A stretch of DNA of 64,000 nt, taken from contig DATFYE010000206.1 of assembly GCA_035315185.1 (NCBI GenBank), positions 27,378-91,377 on the forward strand. The letters are read 5' to 3'. Positions within the stretch are counted from its first letter, which is position 1, and the number at the start of each line of letters is the position of its first letter. The notes below the pieces were generated by a model. That model saw nothing but the letters and a program-made list of their open reading frames with translations, was not told the DNA's origin and did no database searches. The translations under genes were made by a program, and so were the position numbers. Shown here in pieces: positions 1-8,606 of the stretch. The stretch is from JADGQN01 sp035315185 (GTDB lineage Bacteria > Desulfobacterota > Syntrophorhabdia > Syntrophorhabdales > WCHB1-27).

Positions 1-485
1 AACTCCTTCCAGAATGCCTCGTCAGGTTTGCGCCAGTACGGTCCATACGCCTTACCGAAAAGCCCCTCAACCTGCTTAAAGGCGCGCTTCCAAACAGCCC
101 CATATTCGTAAGTGAGAACGTCTTCCAGGAAAGGAGCCACCGCGCCCAGTCTCTCCTTGGGCAGGTAAGCCCTGGCTCCCAGTTCTATAGACTTCTTGAG
201 GGATTCCGGAGATAGGGCATGTGCCGTGAGCATTACCACCGGTATGGGGTATGGCCGCTTTACGGCAAGTTGAAGAAGATCAAAGCCCCGAACCCCCATG
301 ATGTCCAAGATGACCAGATCGTACGTCCATGAAGTGAGGAGCTCAACTGCCTTTTCGTAGGAGGGAGCTGTGTCCAGGGTGCAGGTCGGGGCGGCTGTCT
401 CGATCTCCTCCTTCAGTACTTCGAGAATGTCCGGTTCATCATCCACAGCCAAGATTCTCTTATTGTTTAATACTGATTCCGCCAT
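1..485 (-). CDS. Response regulator receiver protein (partial, C-terminus off the window)
   Basis: Reading the minus strand from the ATG at 485 gives an open frame to the window edge, beginning MAESVLNNKRILAVDDEPDI. It has the receiver-domain landmarks: the acidic pair in AVDDEPD, the phospho-acceptor Asp in LVILDIMG, the T in VVMLTAH and the conserved Lys in AYLPKE. After about 120 residues there is a further segment of at least 40 residues (FGKAYGPYWRKPDEAFWKE) that I do not recognise as an output domain. A GGAGGAG ribosome site lies just upstream of 485. It is probably a stand-alone signalling protein; the partner kinase is not visible. Confidence 0.85.
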   Translation of the reverse strand, partial: MAESVLNNKRILAVDDEPDILEVLKEEIETAAPTCTLDTAPSYEKAVELLTSWTYDLVILDIMGVRGFDLLQLAVKRPYPIPVVMLTAHALSPESLKKSIELGARAYLPKERLGAVAPFLEDVLTYEYGAVWKRAFKQVEGLFGKAYGPYWRKPDEAFWKE

Positions 486-581
486 GCTGCTCCTCCTTCC
501 GAATGTAGGGATAGGGTATGCCGTCGTCTACTCATAATCTACGTGCTTTACCACATCCTGTCAACATTTGATTTCCGTGTG

Positions 582-1592
582 TCATCGCACGAAAAATCGT
601 TCAATGGCTCCCTCGCATAGCCTGCAAAGTTCTCGCAGTCTGGGCAGTGATGCGACGCGTGTGGCTGCCTCATGAAGTTTGCGAAGTCCGGAAGGGATAT
701 GCTCGAGAAAAGCCCCAAGTCCCCTGTTGAGACCAAGAAATCCATAAGCTCCCAGGGCCTGCATGAGGCGCTGAGCTGAAGCTTCCCAGAAACAATTCCG
801 GAAGGTGGCCCAATCAAGGTCATGATTCGACAGTTCGTAATAGTAAGAGAGGAGTTCATTACGCTCTACGTCGGAGAAATCAACGTACGGATCACAGAGC
901 AGTGAGCCAAGATCGTAGAAAAAGGTTCCGAAGCGCATCCCCTGGAAGTCGATGAGGTAGACCTCTTCGCCCAAGATCATCACGTTCTGCGACTGAAGAT
1001 CCCGATGCACTAGAGACCGCTTCGTTCCTGAAAGCCGCTCTGCGAGCCTGGAAAGCTCTGCTTCAAGTTCTCGCTCGAAGAAAGGATCGAGCATGATCCT
1101 GCAGACATCTTTGACGAAATGGTCCCTGAAATAGTCCCGCTCCCAACGATAGAGATCGGGACCAAAGTTCTCCATCAATCTCACCCGGTTGACCGGGAAA
1201 TCCTTTTCCGGAAAAGAGTGGAGTATGTGAATAGCAGCGAGTGTCTTCCGGTAAAGGATCTGCCGGCTATTCCAGCCTGCCTGCCTGAAAGACCAGAGGT
1301 CTTTATCCCCAAGGTCTTGCATAGCGATGAAACATCGCCCCGCATCGTGACGGATCAGCCGTGGCACGGGGACGCGGGTATCGTAGAGAAATTCCGCAAT
1401 GTCAGCATAGTATTTATTTTCTATGCGCTTTGGATCGTAATGGACCAGGATGGCAGAATCCGCGTCATTCCATCGCAGCCGATAGTAGGTACGGTCAGAG
1501 CCTCTCCCTTGCAGCGGTAAAAGTTTTACGGAGGCAGACTTAGAAAGCCCCAGGGCCTCTCGCGCAAAATCCAACATATCATCCGGTGACAT
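582..1592 (-). CDS. APH-family sugar kinase, AmgK-like
   Basis: About 336 residues of aminoglycoside-phosphotransferase fold. The catalytic loop is LVHRDLQSQNVMI (HxDxxxxN) and the metal-binding segment is YLIDFQGM, followed by the typical FFYDLGSLL. The N-lobe shows AMQDLGDKDLW. The gene lies 34 bp downstream of a nucleotidyltransferase on the same strand. That pairing is characteristic of AmgK-MurU, which phosphorylates and then uridylylates MurNAc or GlcNAc for cell-wall recycling. A sugar kinase for surface polysaccharide nucleotide-sugars is the alternative. I chose the ATG at 1592, not the GTG at 1595, because GGGG sits about six bases before it. Confidence 0.75.
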   Translation of the reverse strand: MSPDDMLDFAREALGLSKSASVKLLPLQGRGSDRTYYRLRWNDADSAILVHYDPKRIENKYYADIAEFLYDTRVPVPRLIRHDAGRCFIAMQDLGDKDLWSFRQAGWNSRQILYRKTLAAIHILHSFPEKDFPVNRVRLMENFGPDLYRWERDYFRDHFVKDVCRIMLDPFFERELEAELSRLAERLSGTKRSLVHRDLQSQNVMILGEEVYLIDFQGMRFGTFFYDLGSLLCDPYVDFSDVERNELLSYYYELSNHDLDWATFRNCFWEASAQRLMQALGAYGFLGLNRGLGAFLEHIPSGLRKLHEAATRVASLPRLRELCRLCEGAIERFFVR

Positions 1593-1626
1593 CACTATCC
1601 CCAGTTCCTCTATCTCAACCTTGAGC

Positions 1627-2355
1627 TCAACTTTGGTTTTGTCCCGTCAGGCGCTCGTAGGCTTCGATCGAGCCAATGTCATGCCATTCACCTTCGTCTA
1701 TGACGATGCCCCTGACAGATCCCGGTTTTTGGACAATCCGTCTGATAAGCACGGGAATGATTGATTCGATCTTGCCCGCTTCGATATGCTGGAGAATCGA
1801 TGTCTCCACAGCGTAAACGCCGGTGAAGAGACAGGTCTTGATCCCGGGTTTTTTCAGAGTATACCGAAGATCGCATATCTCTCCGCTCTCGTTGATGTCA
1901 ACATTGAGCAAAGGCCCTTCGCTTCTCAGGCAAAGGGTTGCTTCTGGTCGCTCCTGCTCATGCGTGTCTACGAGCCTCTGTAAAGGAAAATCAGCAACCA
2001 CATCGCCGTTATAGCAGAGGATAGCCTCATCCTCACTCAGGAGATCTTCAATATTTTTAAGCCCCCCGGCTGTCTCCAGCAGCACCGGTTCATACCGAAA
2101 AACGATGGGAACTCCACGCCAGCGCCCTTCAGGAAAGGTTTCCGCGTACACCTCGGGGCGATGGTGCGTGTTCACGATGAATCGATCGACGCCGACCGTC
2201 AAGAGATGGTCCATGGCGTACGTGATTATGGGCCTTCCCCCGACCGGCAGGAGCGGCTTCGGGCATTGCTCTGTCAGTGGACGGAGCCGCAGTCCCAAGC
2301 CGGCACCCAAAATAAAAGCAGTCTTAAATCGCCGTCTATACCGGTTCGCCTTCAT
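1627..2355 (-). CDS. Sugar-1-phosphate nucleotidyltransferase, MurU-like
   Basis: NTP-transferase family enzyme of about 242 residues. The signature loop FILGAGLGLRLRPLTEQCPK binds the nucleotide, and LCYNGDVVADF carries the metal-binding Asp. It should transfer NMP to a sugar-1-phosphate in the cytoplasm. Its partner is the downstream APH-type kinase, which suggests a MurNAc/GlcNAc recycling or heptose-type activation pair. An upstream in-frame ATG at 2382 exists, but the ATG at 2355 has GGAAGG seven bases before it and is preferred. This start and its ribosome site lie inside the end of a palindromic repeat element, so the first residues (MKANRYRR) appear to be repeat-derived. Confidence 0.8.
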   Translation of the reverse strand: MKANRYRRRFKTAFILGAGLGLRLRPLTEQCPKPLLPVGGRPIITYAMDHLLTVGVDRFIVNTHHRPEVYAETFPEGRWRGVPIVFRYEPVLLETAGGLKNIEDLLSEDEAILCYNGDVVADFPLQRLVDTHEQERPEATLCLRSEGPLLNVDINESGEICDLRYTLKKPGIKTCLFTGVYAVETSILQHIEAGKIESIIPVLIRRIVQKPGSVRGIVIDEGEWHDIGSIEAYERLTGQNQS

Positions 2356-2480
2356 GTGTATACCTTCCGGGTACCCGCGCAAGCGGGTGTTGCGCCCTGT
2401 CTCACTCCGGCGTACTTATAGTACGCCTGCCCTCGCCACGGCTTGAGCGCCTCGGTCTCCATCTTGAATCCGAAGCGCCA
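2343..2480. repeat. Palindromic interspersed element, copy 1
   Basis: This copy shares its outer arms with the element at 23113-23239 (left: TTCGCCTTCA then GTATACCTTC; right: GCCTCGGTCTCCATCTTGAA). It has a perfect core palindrome, GGCGTACT-TAT-AGTACGCC. The left half also contains a nested GGGTACCCGCGCAAGCGGGT hairpin. It lies between the SpoIID gene and the nucleotidyltransferase and supplies the latter's ribosome site and start codon. Boundaries are approximate. Confidence 0.65.
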
Positions 2481-2570
2481 TACACAGCCCTCTACGTCTT
2501 GGAACCATTAGTAGCGCCCTTTAAATCATCACTTTTTTTCATCTCACATCCGACTTAAGCTACCCGCAAG

Positions 2571-3938
2571 TCAACGGTAGAGTTTCTGTAATTCCACTCC
2601 CCGGAAGTAGTGCTTGAGTATTTCGTCCGCTCGAAACCCCCGGCTCGCCATCACGGCAGCGCCTATCTGGCAGAGCCCCACCCCGTGTCCCCACCCGGCA
2701 CCGTGAAACGTGAATGTTTGGACTTCACCGCTGGGGTTGCGCTTCGCCGTCACGATGAATGCGCTGCTTAAGAGATGACTTCGGGAGAGCCAGCGCCGTA
2801 TTTCGAGCTCCTTTCCCACAATCATACTTCGCTTTGAACCTACGATTCTCAATCGAGCAATCCGTCCTGAAGGGCCGCGGCCCAGAGGCAGAATATCCCT
2901 CAAGGTACCAAAGTCCAGACCGGATTTCTCCCGCAAGATCTCTTCCAGCTCCTCACGGGAGTATTCGATCGTCCAGCGAAAGAACCCCTTAGTCTCGCGG
3001 TCAAACTCGGGCAGAATCCTTTCCAAGAGACCTTTGTCTTCCGTGTGGCAGAATGCTTCGGGGACAGACATGATCCAGCGGAAGGCTTCTTCTTCGCTTC
3101 TGGCCGGGGCATGCACCACTGACGCGTCTGAAACGCTCACAAGATAAGGGACACTCTTGTCATCCCAGGCTGTCATAAAATCTTCCGTGAGCCCGCCGCA
3201 GGCCTTGGAATACCGAGCATCACAGATCTCATGCTGATAGGCGATCACCATCCCGCGGGTCTCCCGAACAGCATCTTCGGCCTGAATGGACGTGATCTTC
3301 GTCAGGCCCTGGTAACGCTGACAGTGGTCATCGGCACAGACATCGAAGAGGTCGTGTCCCTCCCGGTCATACCAGCGTCTTACCTCCCCTTCCCTTTCAA
3401 TGGAGGTATTGATCGACACGGGCCTTTCTTTTCCATTCTTCTTTCGCTGCAGTGCTGCCAGAACCCAACTTCTGGACAGGATCGCGTGGGTTTTCAGAAA
3501 TTCCATCGGAGCGGCGGCGCTCATCTCAGAAGAGATCACGCTTTTCAAGTAATCCTCCAGGAGGATTTCATTGATGGCGGTGATCGTGCCGCCCTCGCGC
3601 AGTTCCAAAATCAGGTTGCCGTGAAAGGTTTGGTCCTCGTTTCTCTCCCAGTGGAAGCGGTTTCCGATGGTAACATCTGAGAGCGTGAACGTCGAGCCTG
3701 CATCCGCTGAGAGTCTGATCCTCGGCGCACGAGCGATTTCGGAGAGGCCCTTATCGACAAGCACGATCATCCCACGCTCCGCATGTGCTGAAAATACGCC
3801 CGAGACCGAGCCGTGGTCGATGACCGCGAAAGCGCCATCCAGTCGGCCGGTGATATCCGTGCGCCGATCTATGATGCCCACAGTAATGCAGGGCTCACCG
3901 GCAGCAAGGTTCGAGGGGTCAAGCGGTGGAGGGGTCAA
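2571..3938 (-). CDS. SpoIID/LytB-domain protein
   Basis: 455 residues. The SpoIID core is clear: LEDYLKSVISSEM near residue 127, and the C-terminal GAGWGHGVGLCQIGAAVMA followed by ILKHYFRGVEL. Members cut or modify peptidoglycan glycan chains, SpoIID being a lytic transglycosylase. In non-sporulating bacteria their role is uncertain but envelope-related, which fits the MurNAc-recycling-type neighbours. No signal peptide is visible from this start. The likely start is a TTG at 3938, with AAGGAAGG eleven bases upstream, so the true N-terminus is uncertain. Confidence 0.85.
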   Translation of the reverse strand: MTPPPLDPSNLAAGEPCITVGIIDRRTDITGRLDGAFAVIDHGSVSGVFSAHAERGMIVLVDKGLSEIARAPRIRLSADAGSTFTLSDVTIGNRFHWERNEDQTFHGNLILELREGGTITAINEILLEDYLKSVISSEMSAAAPMEFLKTHAILSRSWVLAALQRKKNGKERPVSINTSIEREGEVRRWYDREGHDLFDVCADDHCQRYQGLTKITSIQAEDAVRETRGMVIAYQHEICDARYSKACGGLTEDFMTAWDDKSVPYLVSVSDASVVHAPARSEEEAFRWIMSVPEAFCHTEDKGLLERILPEFDRETKGFFRWTIEYSREELEEILREKSGLDFGTLRDILPLGRGPSGRIARLRIVGSKRSMIVGKELEIRRWLSRSHLLSSAFIVTAKRNPSGEVQTFTFHGAGWGHGVGLCQIGAAVMASRGFRADEILKHYFRGVELQKLYR

Positions 3939-4418
3939 CGTTTACAAATCCTTCCTTTATAGTTGATCCCAAACTTATTACGTTTTGAAAGCTGTTGTCA
4001 ATCATCAGTGTTTACCATGCTATCTTAAACATAAGGTGCACTCTTTTGACTTTAACAAGCTCGCTGCACCTTTCCTGAGCGAAGCCGGGTACCCGCTTGC
4101 GGGTGCGGAGCCTCTCGGGACCCGTCTTATGGTCGGAGGGAGTGGTGCGCAGTGTGGGGCGCATGCCGAGGATTGTCTGAGCGGTTTGCTTTAGCGGGGT
4201 CCCCGTGACCCGGAAAGAGCTGTGGGGCAGGATCTGTATTCCACGGGTCGCACCGCAGGCAAGCGGAAGGAGACCTTAGAACGGGTGAGAGGCAGAGCAC
4301 CAGCGAGGGAAGGAAACGGTGAAGCGAGTGCCTACCGCCCTTTGTCGTTCGGCGTGCCAGACGGCAGATGAATGTGATATAGTTGCAAGACCCGTTGAAA
4401 TAAAATGGTAAAGCGCTC
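3939..4418. other. Intergenic region with strong secondary-structure potential
   Basis: A 480 bp gap between divergent genes. It contains AAGGTGCA (4033-4040) paired with TGCACCTT (4065-4072), an ACCCGC-TT-GCGGGT hairpin near 4090-4103, and a purine-rich, GC-rich block at 4130-4360 (for example GCGGGGTCCCCGT). A minus-strand open frame at 4127-4432 crosses it, but its composition looks non-coding. The promoters of both flanking genes should lie here. A structured RNA is possible, but I cannot match it to RNase P, SRP, tmRNA or 6S RNA. Confidence 0.4.
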
Positions 4419-5972
4419 ATGAAGCCTATCACCGTAGTCGTACCTTATAGTTCCGATCCCTCGTTCAAGAAGAACCTTTCCCCCTTCACCGAGTCCGAAC
4501 TGGTTGAACGTGTTGTGATCCTGAGTCAGAAGCCAGTGCATTTTGAAATGAAGAAGTGTAACCTTCTTGTTGCCGGACCGCTTACGTCGCACAAGACGGT
4601 CGCGCTGATTCTCAATCAAGTCTCAACCGAATATCTTCTTCTTTTGTTGAGTAGCCACCAAGCTTCTATCGAGCCCCAAGCCCTGAATCGCATACTAGCC
4701 GCCGCTGAGTCGACAAAGGTGGGCCTGGTCTATTCCGATTTCTATGATAACAGCGGGCTAGAAAAAGCCCTTCATCCGCTGAATGATTACCGGTTGGGGA
4801 GCGTACGGGATGATTTCGACTTTGGCGCCATCATGCTCTTGTCGATGGGTGCGGCTCGACATGCCCTGAAGAAATACGGCACCATACCGGCCGTCCGGTT
4901 TGCAGCTCTCTACGATCTGCGCCTGAAGATTTCGATCGACCATTTCCTGCGCCACCTACCCGAGCCGCTCTATTCCGTGGTGAGCACCAGCACGCCCTCC
5001 AGCGAAGGCCGGCTGTTCGCGTACGTCGACCTGCGTAATCAAGCGGCTCAGAGGGAGATGGAGCGCGTTTTCACAGCATACTTGAAAGACATCGGCGCTT
5101 ATCTCGCTCCCCGCCGGTTTAGGAAAGTCGAGCCGGCAACAATGCCCTACCCGGTGGAGGCCTCTGTTGTGATTCCCGTACTGAACCGGAAAGGCACGAT
5201 TGCCGAGGCGGTGAAAAGCGCCCTGTCGCAAGTAACAGACTTCTTATTCAACGTCATCGTCGTGGATAATCACTCCACAGATGGAACCACAGAAGTGCTC
5301 TCTGATCTCGCGAGGCAGCATTCCAGGTTGAATCACATTGTCCCGGTACGCACGGATCTGGCCATAGGCGGCTGCTGGAACGAGGCCCTCCACAGTGAAG
5401 CCTGCGGGCGATACGCGGTCCAGCTTGATTCAGACGACTTGTACCGCAGCGCTGGCACACTCCAAAGAATAGTCGATATGCTCCGGCAGGACAACTATGC
5501 CATGGTGATAGGCTCCTATACCCTGGTCAACGAAAAGCTGGAAGAGATCCCGCCGGGCCTCATAGACCACCGCGAATGGACCGACAAAAATGGTCGCAAC
5601 AATGCCCTGCGTATCAATGGTCTCGGTGCGCCCCGGGCCTTTAATACCGAACTCATGCGCAGCATAGGTTTTCTTAACGTGAGTTACGGCGAAGACTACG
5701 CGGCTTGTTTACGCGTCTCAAGAGAATACCGCATTGGGAGGATTTACGACAGCCTCTATCTTTGCAGGCGCTGGTCAGGCAATACCGATGCAAGACTCAG
5801 CATAGAAGAAGTGAACCGGAACAATGCGTTCAAGGATGAGGTCCGAAGTGCAGAAATTATGGCACGGCAGAACATGAACCGGAACCACGCCGATAGGGTC
5901 ATGGGTCAAGGGTCACGGGTCAAGAAAGACGTAGCTTCAGGAACATTGGAAGATGACTTTGATGCACGGTGA
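4419..5972 (+). CDS. GT2-family glycosyltransferase with N-terminal extra domain
   Basis: 517 residues. Residues from about 247 form a GT-A domain: ASVVIPVLNRKGTIAEAV, IVVDNHSTDGT, and the metal-binding QLDSDDLYR. A late Trp-containing segment (CRRWSGNTDARLS) is probably acceptor-binding. The first roughly 240 residues look like a degenerate second glycosyltransferase domain (LLLLLSSHQASIEPQA, LVYSDFYDNS). It is probably cytoplasmic and acts in polysaccharide synthesis. The last 20 bp overlap the next gene's earliest possible start, and a GGGTCA-type short tandem repeat (5895-5924) encodes part of the C-terminal tail. Such enzymes are commonly paired with DUF4922 proteins, as here. Confidence 0.85.
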   Translation: MKPITVVVPYSSDPSFKKNLSPFTESELVERVVILSQKPVHFEMKKCNLLVAGPLTSHKTVALILNQVSTEYLLLLLSSHQASIEPQALNRILAAAESTKVGLVYSDFYDNSGLEKALHPLNDYRLGSVRDDFDFGAIMLLSMGAARHALKKYGTIPAVRFAALYDLRLKISIDHFLRHLPEPLYSVVSTSTPSSEGRLFAYVDLRNQAAQREMERVFTAYLKDIGAYLAPRRFRKVEPATMPYPVEASVVIPVLNRKGTIAEAVKSALSQVTDFLFNVIVVDNHSTDGTTEVLSDLARQHSRLNHIVPVRTDLAIGGCWNEALHSEACGRYAVQLDSDDLYRSAGTLQRIVDMLRQDNYAMVIGSYTLVNEKLEEIPPGLIDHREWTDKNGRNNALRINGLGAPRAFNTELMRSIGFLNVSYGEDYAACLRVSREYRIGRIYDSLYLCRRWSGNTDARLSIEEVNRNNAFKDEVRSAEIMARQNMNRNHADRVMGQGSRVKKDVASGTLEDDFDAR

Positions 5973-7011
5973 TTTCAAAAGAAGACAGGCCCGAAGACTC
6001 CTTGGAGAAAGGGTCCACCACGAATTCAACGGAAGAGATACCTCCCCCGGTCTCCCGGATCTCTGTGTCTCGCTCCTCACCGAGCAAAAACTGACATGGC
6101 CTTTTCTTCGAGATGGCTACAAATCGCTCAACCGCATCCGCGAGCGGCCTCTCCATTGCAATGGGTTCTCTGTTCTTCTCCAGCACAACCCCGGAAGGAT
6201 GAAGAGCACCATGGCTCGCGTGAACGAAGAGGATATAAACCGGCGGAAATGTTTTCTCTGCCTGCACCATCTTCCCGAGGGACAGAAAGGGATCCTGTAC
6301 AGGGGTGCGTACCTGATCCTCTGCAACCCTATGCCTGTTTTCTCGGCCCACTTCACCATCGCTCGCACGGACCATTGTCCTCAGGCCATTTCTGAACATG
6401 TCAGCATCTTCCTGCGGCTCATGGCTGACTTTGGCCCGGGTTGGACGATCCTTTACAACGGACCAAAGTGCGGCGCGTCGGCGCCGGACCATTTTCATTT
6501 TCAGGCGGTCCCATCCGGAGCAATGCCAATCCAAAAAGAAATTCTGATGAAGGAAAAGCTCGCACCGATCGCCCATAAAGACGGTGTCGTCTTCTATCGG
6601 GTCAAAGATGTGGGACGGGAGGTGATCATTCTGGAAGGAGACACTCAGGCGGCCGTAGGAAGCTGTCTAACGAGTTTTGTGGATTCTCTGAAAAAAGTGC
6701 TCCGCGTGAAAGAGGAGCCTATGATAAATGTGGCGGGCTCATACGAACAAGCGAAGTGGCGGCTTGCGATCTTCCCACGCAGCAAACACCGTCCGGACAC
6801 GTTTTTTAAGAAAGGCCCTGCCCGTATTGCGGTCAGCCCTGCCGTCATCGAAATGGGGGGTGTTCTCGTTACGCCCTTTGCAAGAGATTTCGAGCGGCTG
6901 GATGCAGCCGCTGTGGAGCCCATTTACGATGAGGTATCTCTGAAGGGTAATAGTGTTGAAAGTGCTATCCACGCCATTGTACGTCCCACTGCCTATTCCA
7001 CATCATCCTGA
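5962..7011 (+). CDS. DUF4922 / HIT-superfamily phosphorylase-like protein
   Basis: About 349 residues. The HIT-type motif HFHFQAVP follows GASAPD, and the upstream CFLCLHHLPEGQKGI resembles the DUF4922 and GDP-galactose-phosphorylase-like group. Its likely chemistry is nucleotidyl transfer or phosphorolysis of a nucleotide-sugar, serving the adjacent glycosyltransferase; this is inferred from family and context. The ATG at 5953 has GGAAG directly against it, whereas the ATG at 5962 has the same site nine bases away and is the better start. The 3' end overlaps the convergent sulfatase-like gene by 19 bp. Confidence 0.75.
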   Translation: MHGDFKRRQARRLLGERVHHEFNGRDTSPGLPDLCVSLLTEQKLTWPFLRDGYKSLNRIRERPLHCNGFSVLLQHNPGRMKSTMARVNEEDINRRKCFLCLHHLPEGQKGILYRGAYLILCNPMPVFSAHFTIARTDHCPQAISEHVSIFLRLMADFGPGWTILYNGPKCGASAPDHFHFQAVPSGAMPIQKEILMKEKLAPIAHKDGVVFYRVKDVGREVIILEGDTQAAVGSCLTSFVDSLKKVLRVKEEPMINVAGSYEQAKWRLAIFPRSKHRPDTFFKKGPARIAVSPAVIEMGGVLVTPFARDFERLDAAAVEPIYDEVSLKGNSVESAIHAIVRPTAYSTSS

Positions 7012-8606
7012 TAGCCGCACGTGCTTTCTCCTACTGACCTGTTTCTGTCGAGCCAGGTGACCAATCCATCGACTGAAGTAATCTCACCCTTCAAAATGGC
7101 AAGAACCAGATCCCCGGTCAGAACAGTGTTAAATGATTTTTCGTAGGTGACGCCCTTCTTCTGCCCGGCCAACTTTATCATAAAAGGTATCCGATGGTCT
7201 GTCTCACCTTCGTACCGCCAAAGCGACTTTCTCAACCAATGATCTGATGAAACCATCACAGTGGTGCTGTCCCATCTGCCGGAAGCCTCCAGGTCTCGTC
7301 GTATAAGCCCGAAAGTACGATCGGTCAGCACCAGATTATCCGCATAGCTGGTATCGGTGACATTGACCAGAGAATCACGGATACGCTGAGTAGAGCGATC
7401 GTAGATGGAAGGAGGATGCGGTACAGGCCAGTGGACCACGATGAGGCCGAACCGGGGGTCCGCGACGACTTTTCTGGCTTCATTCAAGACAGTTAAGTAG
7501 ATCTCTGCATGATACTGAACTTCGTGCAGTACACCTCTTAGAGCCTCGGCACGGATCTCTTCAGCTCTCTTGGATGAGAATCGATGAAGGGGGTTAAAGA
7601 TGTCGAAGCTTACCTTGAAATGTTCCGCCATGGTTGCCTCAAGGGTGCGTTTAGGACCGATGTCAAAAGGATCCCACGGGTGCCAGAAGCAGCTGTTTAC
7701 ATCCTTGTCGATGACGCGGCAATAGGGGTGGTAGCCGCCGACCAATGCCGAGTTAAATCCCATCGCGCGAGCCCTTGAGAATACGTTCGGCTCCTGACTC
7801 CATTTCACCGCCTTGTCGGTTCCGCAATACGTGATGGCAAGCTCATCAGATTCGAGAGGTTCAGCCTTGCTGATCCGTTTCCCCGCAAATAAGGCAGGCA
7901 TCGACCTGATGGTCCAGCTCGCCGGCGGATAGGCGTTGCTGGCGTAAAGGGACTCGCCTCGAAAACGATCGATCACGGGCAGTTTAACATCGGAGAGACG
8001 TTGTTCAAAGGTTTGCCGCTGATCCATTTCGTCGAAAACAAGCCACAGCACCCGCTGCGATGCAGCCGAGGTTTGGATGAAAGGAGCCAGGGGTTTGTCA
8101 GTGAAAGCACGGTCACCTTGAGCCAAATGCCAGGCAGCATGAAAAAAAGTGAAGAGCACGAACGGCGATAGGAATAGCAGCAAGGTCTTCACCGCAGCGC
8201 CTACCTTAGGTTTACGGTCCCAGAGGAAGTAAGTAGTGAGCACTATAAGAAGCGCGACTATAAAACTGAGCCCCGTGTCATTGGCAGAGAGGAGAGAGCC
8301 GACAGAAAACGATCGACCGAGCAAAAGGATATGATACGTGGCGAAAAACAGCATCGCGAGGACGACAAGGCGCCCCAAGGCTGAACCTATGCCTTTTCTT
8401 CGCTGCGCGAGCACCATAAAAGGCAGAATTGCGGCAGTGAGGAGTAGAACGTCAAGAAATGCAGCGCCCAGCGTGAGGGGATAGGGAGATGACTTAAGGA
8501 AATAATCATTACTGGAGGAACTCGGCGCGCGGTAGAGAAGATTGTGCCACATGTTTATCATGCACAGGTTGGCCAATGATAACGATGTGACTGCGTTCCT
8601 CAGCAT
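6993..8606 (-). CDS. Membrane-anchored sulfatase / phosphoethanolamine-transferase-like protein
   Basis: About 537 residues. The first roughly 180 contain four or five hydrophobic segments (for example LDVLLLTAAILPFMVLAQ, FIVALLIVLTTYFLWD). They are followed by an alkaline-phosphatase-superfamily ectodomain: LWLVFDEMDQR (metal-site Asp/Glu), AYPPASWTIRSMPALFAGK (nucleophile region), and MVSSDHWLRKS near the end. It probably acts in the periplasm on a surface polymer or lipid. Its start forms a TAATG overlap with the upstream methyltransferase stop, with GAAAGAAG as ribosome site, so the two are translationally coupled; the longer frame from 8654 is not needed. Confidence 0.75.
   Translation of the reverse strand: MLRNAVTSLSLANLCMINMWHNLLYRAPSSSSNDYFLKSSPYPLTLGAAFLDVLLLTAAILPFMVLAQRRKGIGSALGRLVVLAMLFFATYHILLLGRSFSVGSLLSANDTGLSFIVALLIVLTTYFLWDRKPKVGAAVKTLLLFLSPFVLFTFFHAAWHLAQGDRAFTDKPLAPFIQTSAASQRVLWLVFDEMDQRQTFEQRLSDVKLPVIDRFRGESLYASNAYPPASWTIRSMPALFAGKRISKAEPLESDELAITYCGTDKAVKWSQEPNVFSRARAMGFNSALVGGYHPYCRVIDKDVNSCFWHPWDPFDIGPKRTLEATMAEHFKVSFDIFNPLHRFSSKRAEEIRAEALRGVLHEVQYHAEIYLTVLNEARKVVADPRFGLIVVHWPVPHPPSIYDRSTQRIRDSLVNVTDTSYADNLVLTDRTFGLIRRDLEASGRWDSTTVMVSSDHWLRKSLWRYEGETDHRIPFMIKLAGQKKGVTYEKSFNTVLTGDLVLAILKGEITSVDGLVTWLDRNRSVGESTCGYQDDVE

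Noticed and set aside
4127..4432. 101-residue minus-strand open frame
   Set aside because: It crosses the structured intergenic block, has odd Pro/His/Cys composition, no convincing ribosome site and no domain; treated as a by-product of GC-rich sequence.
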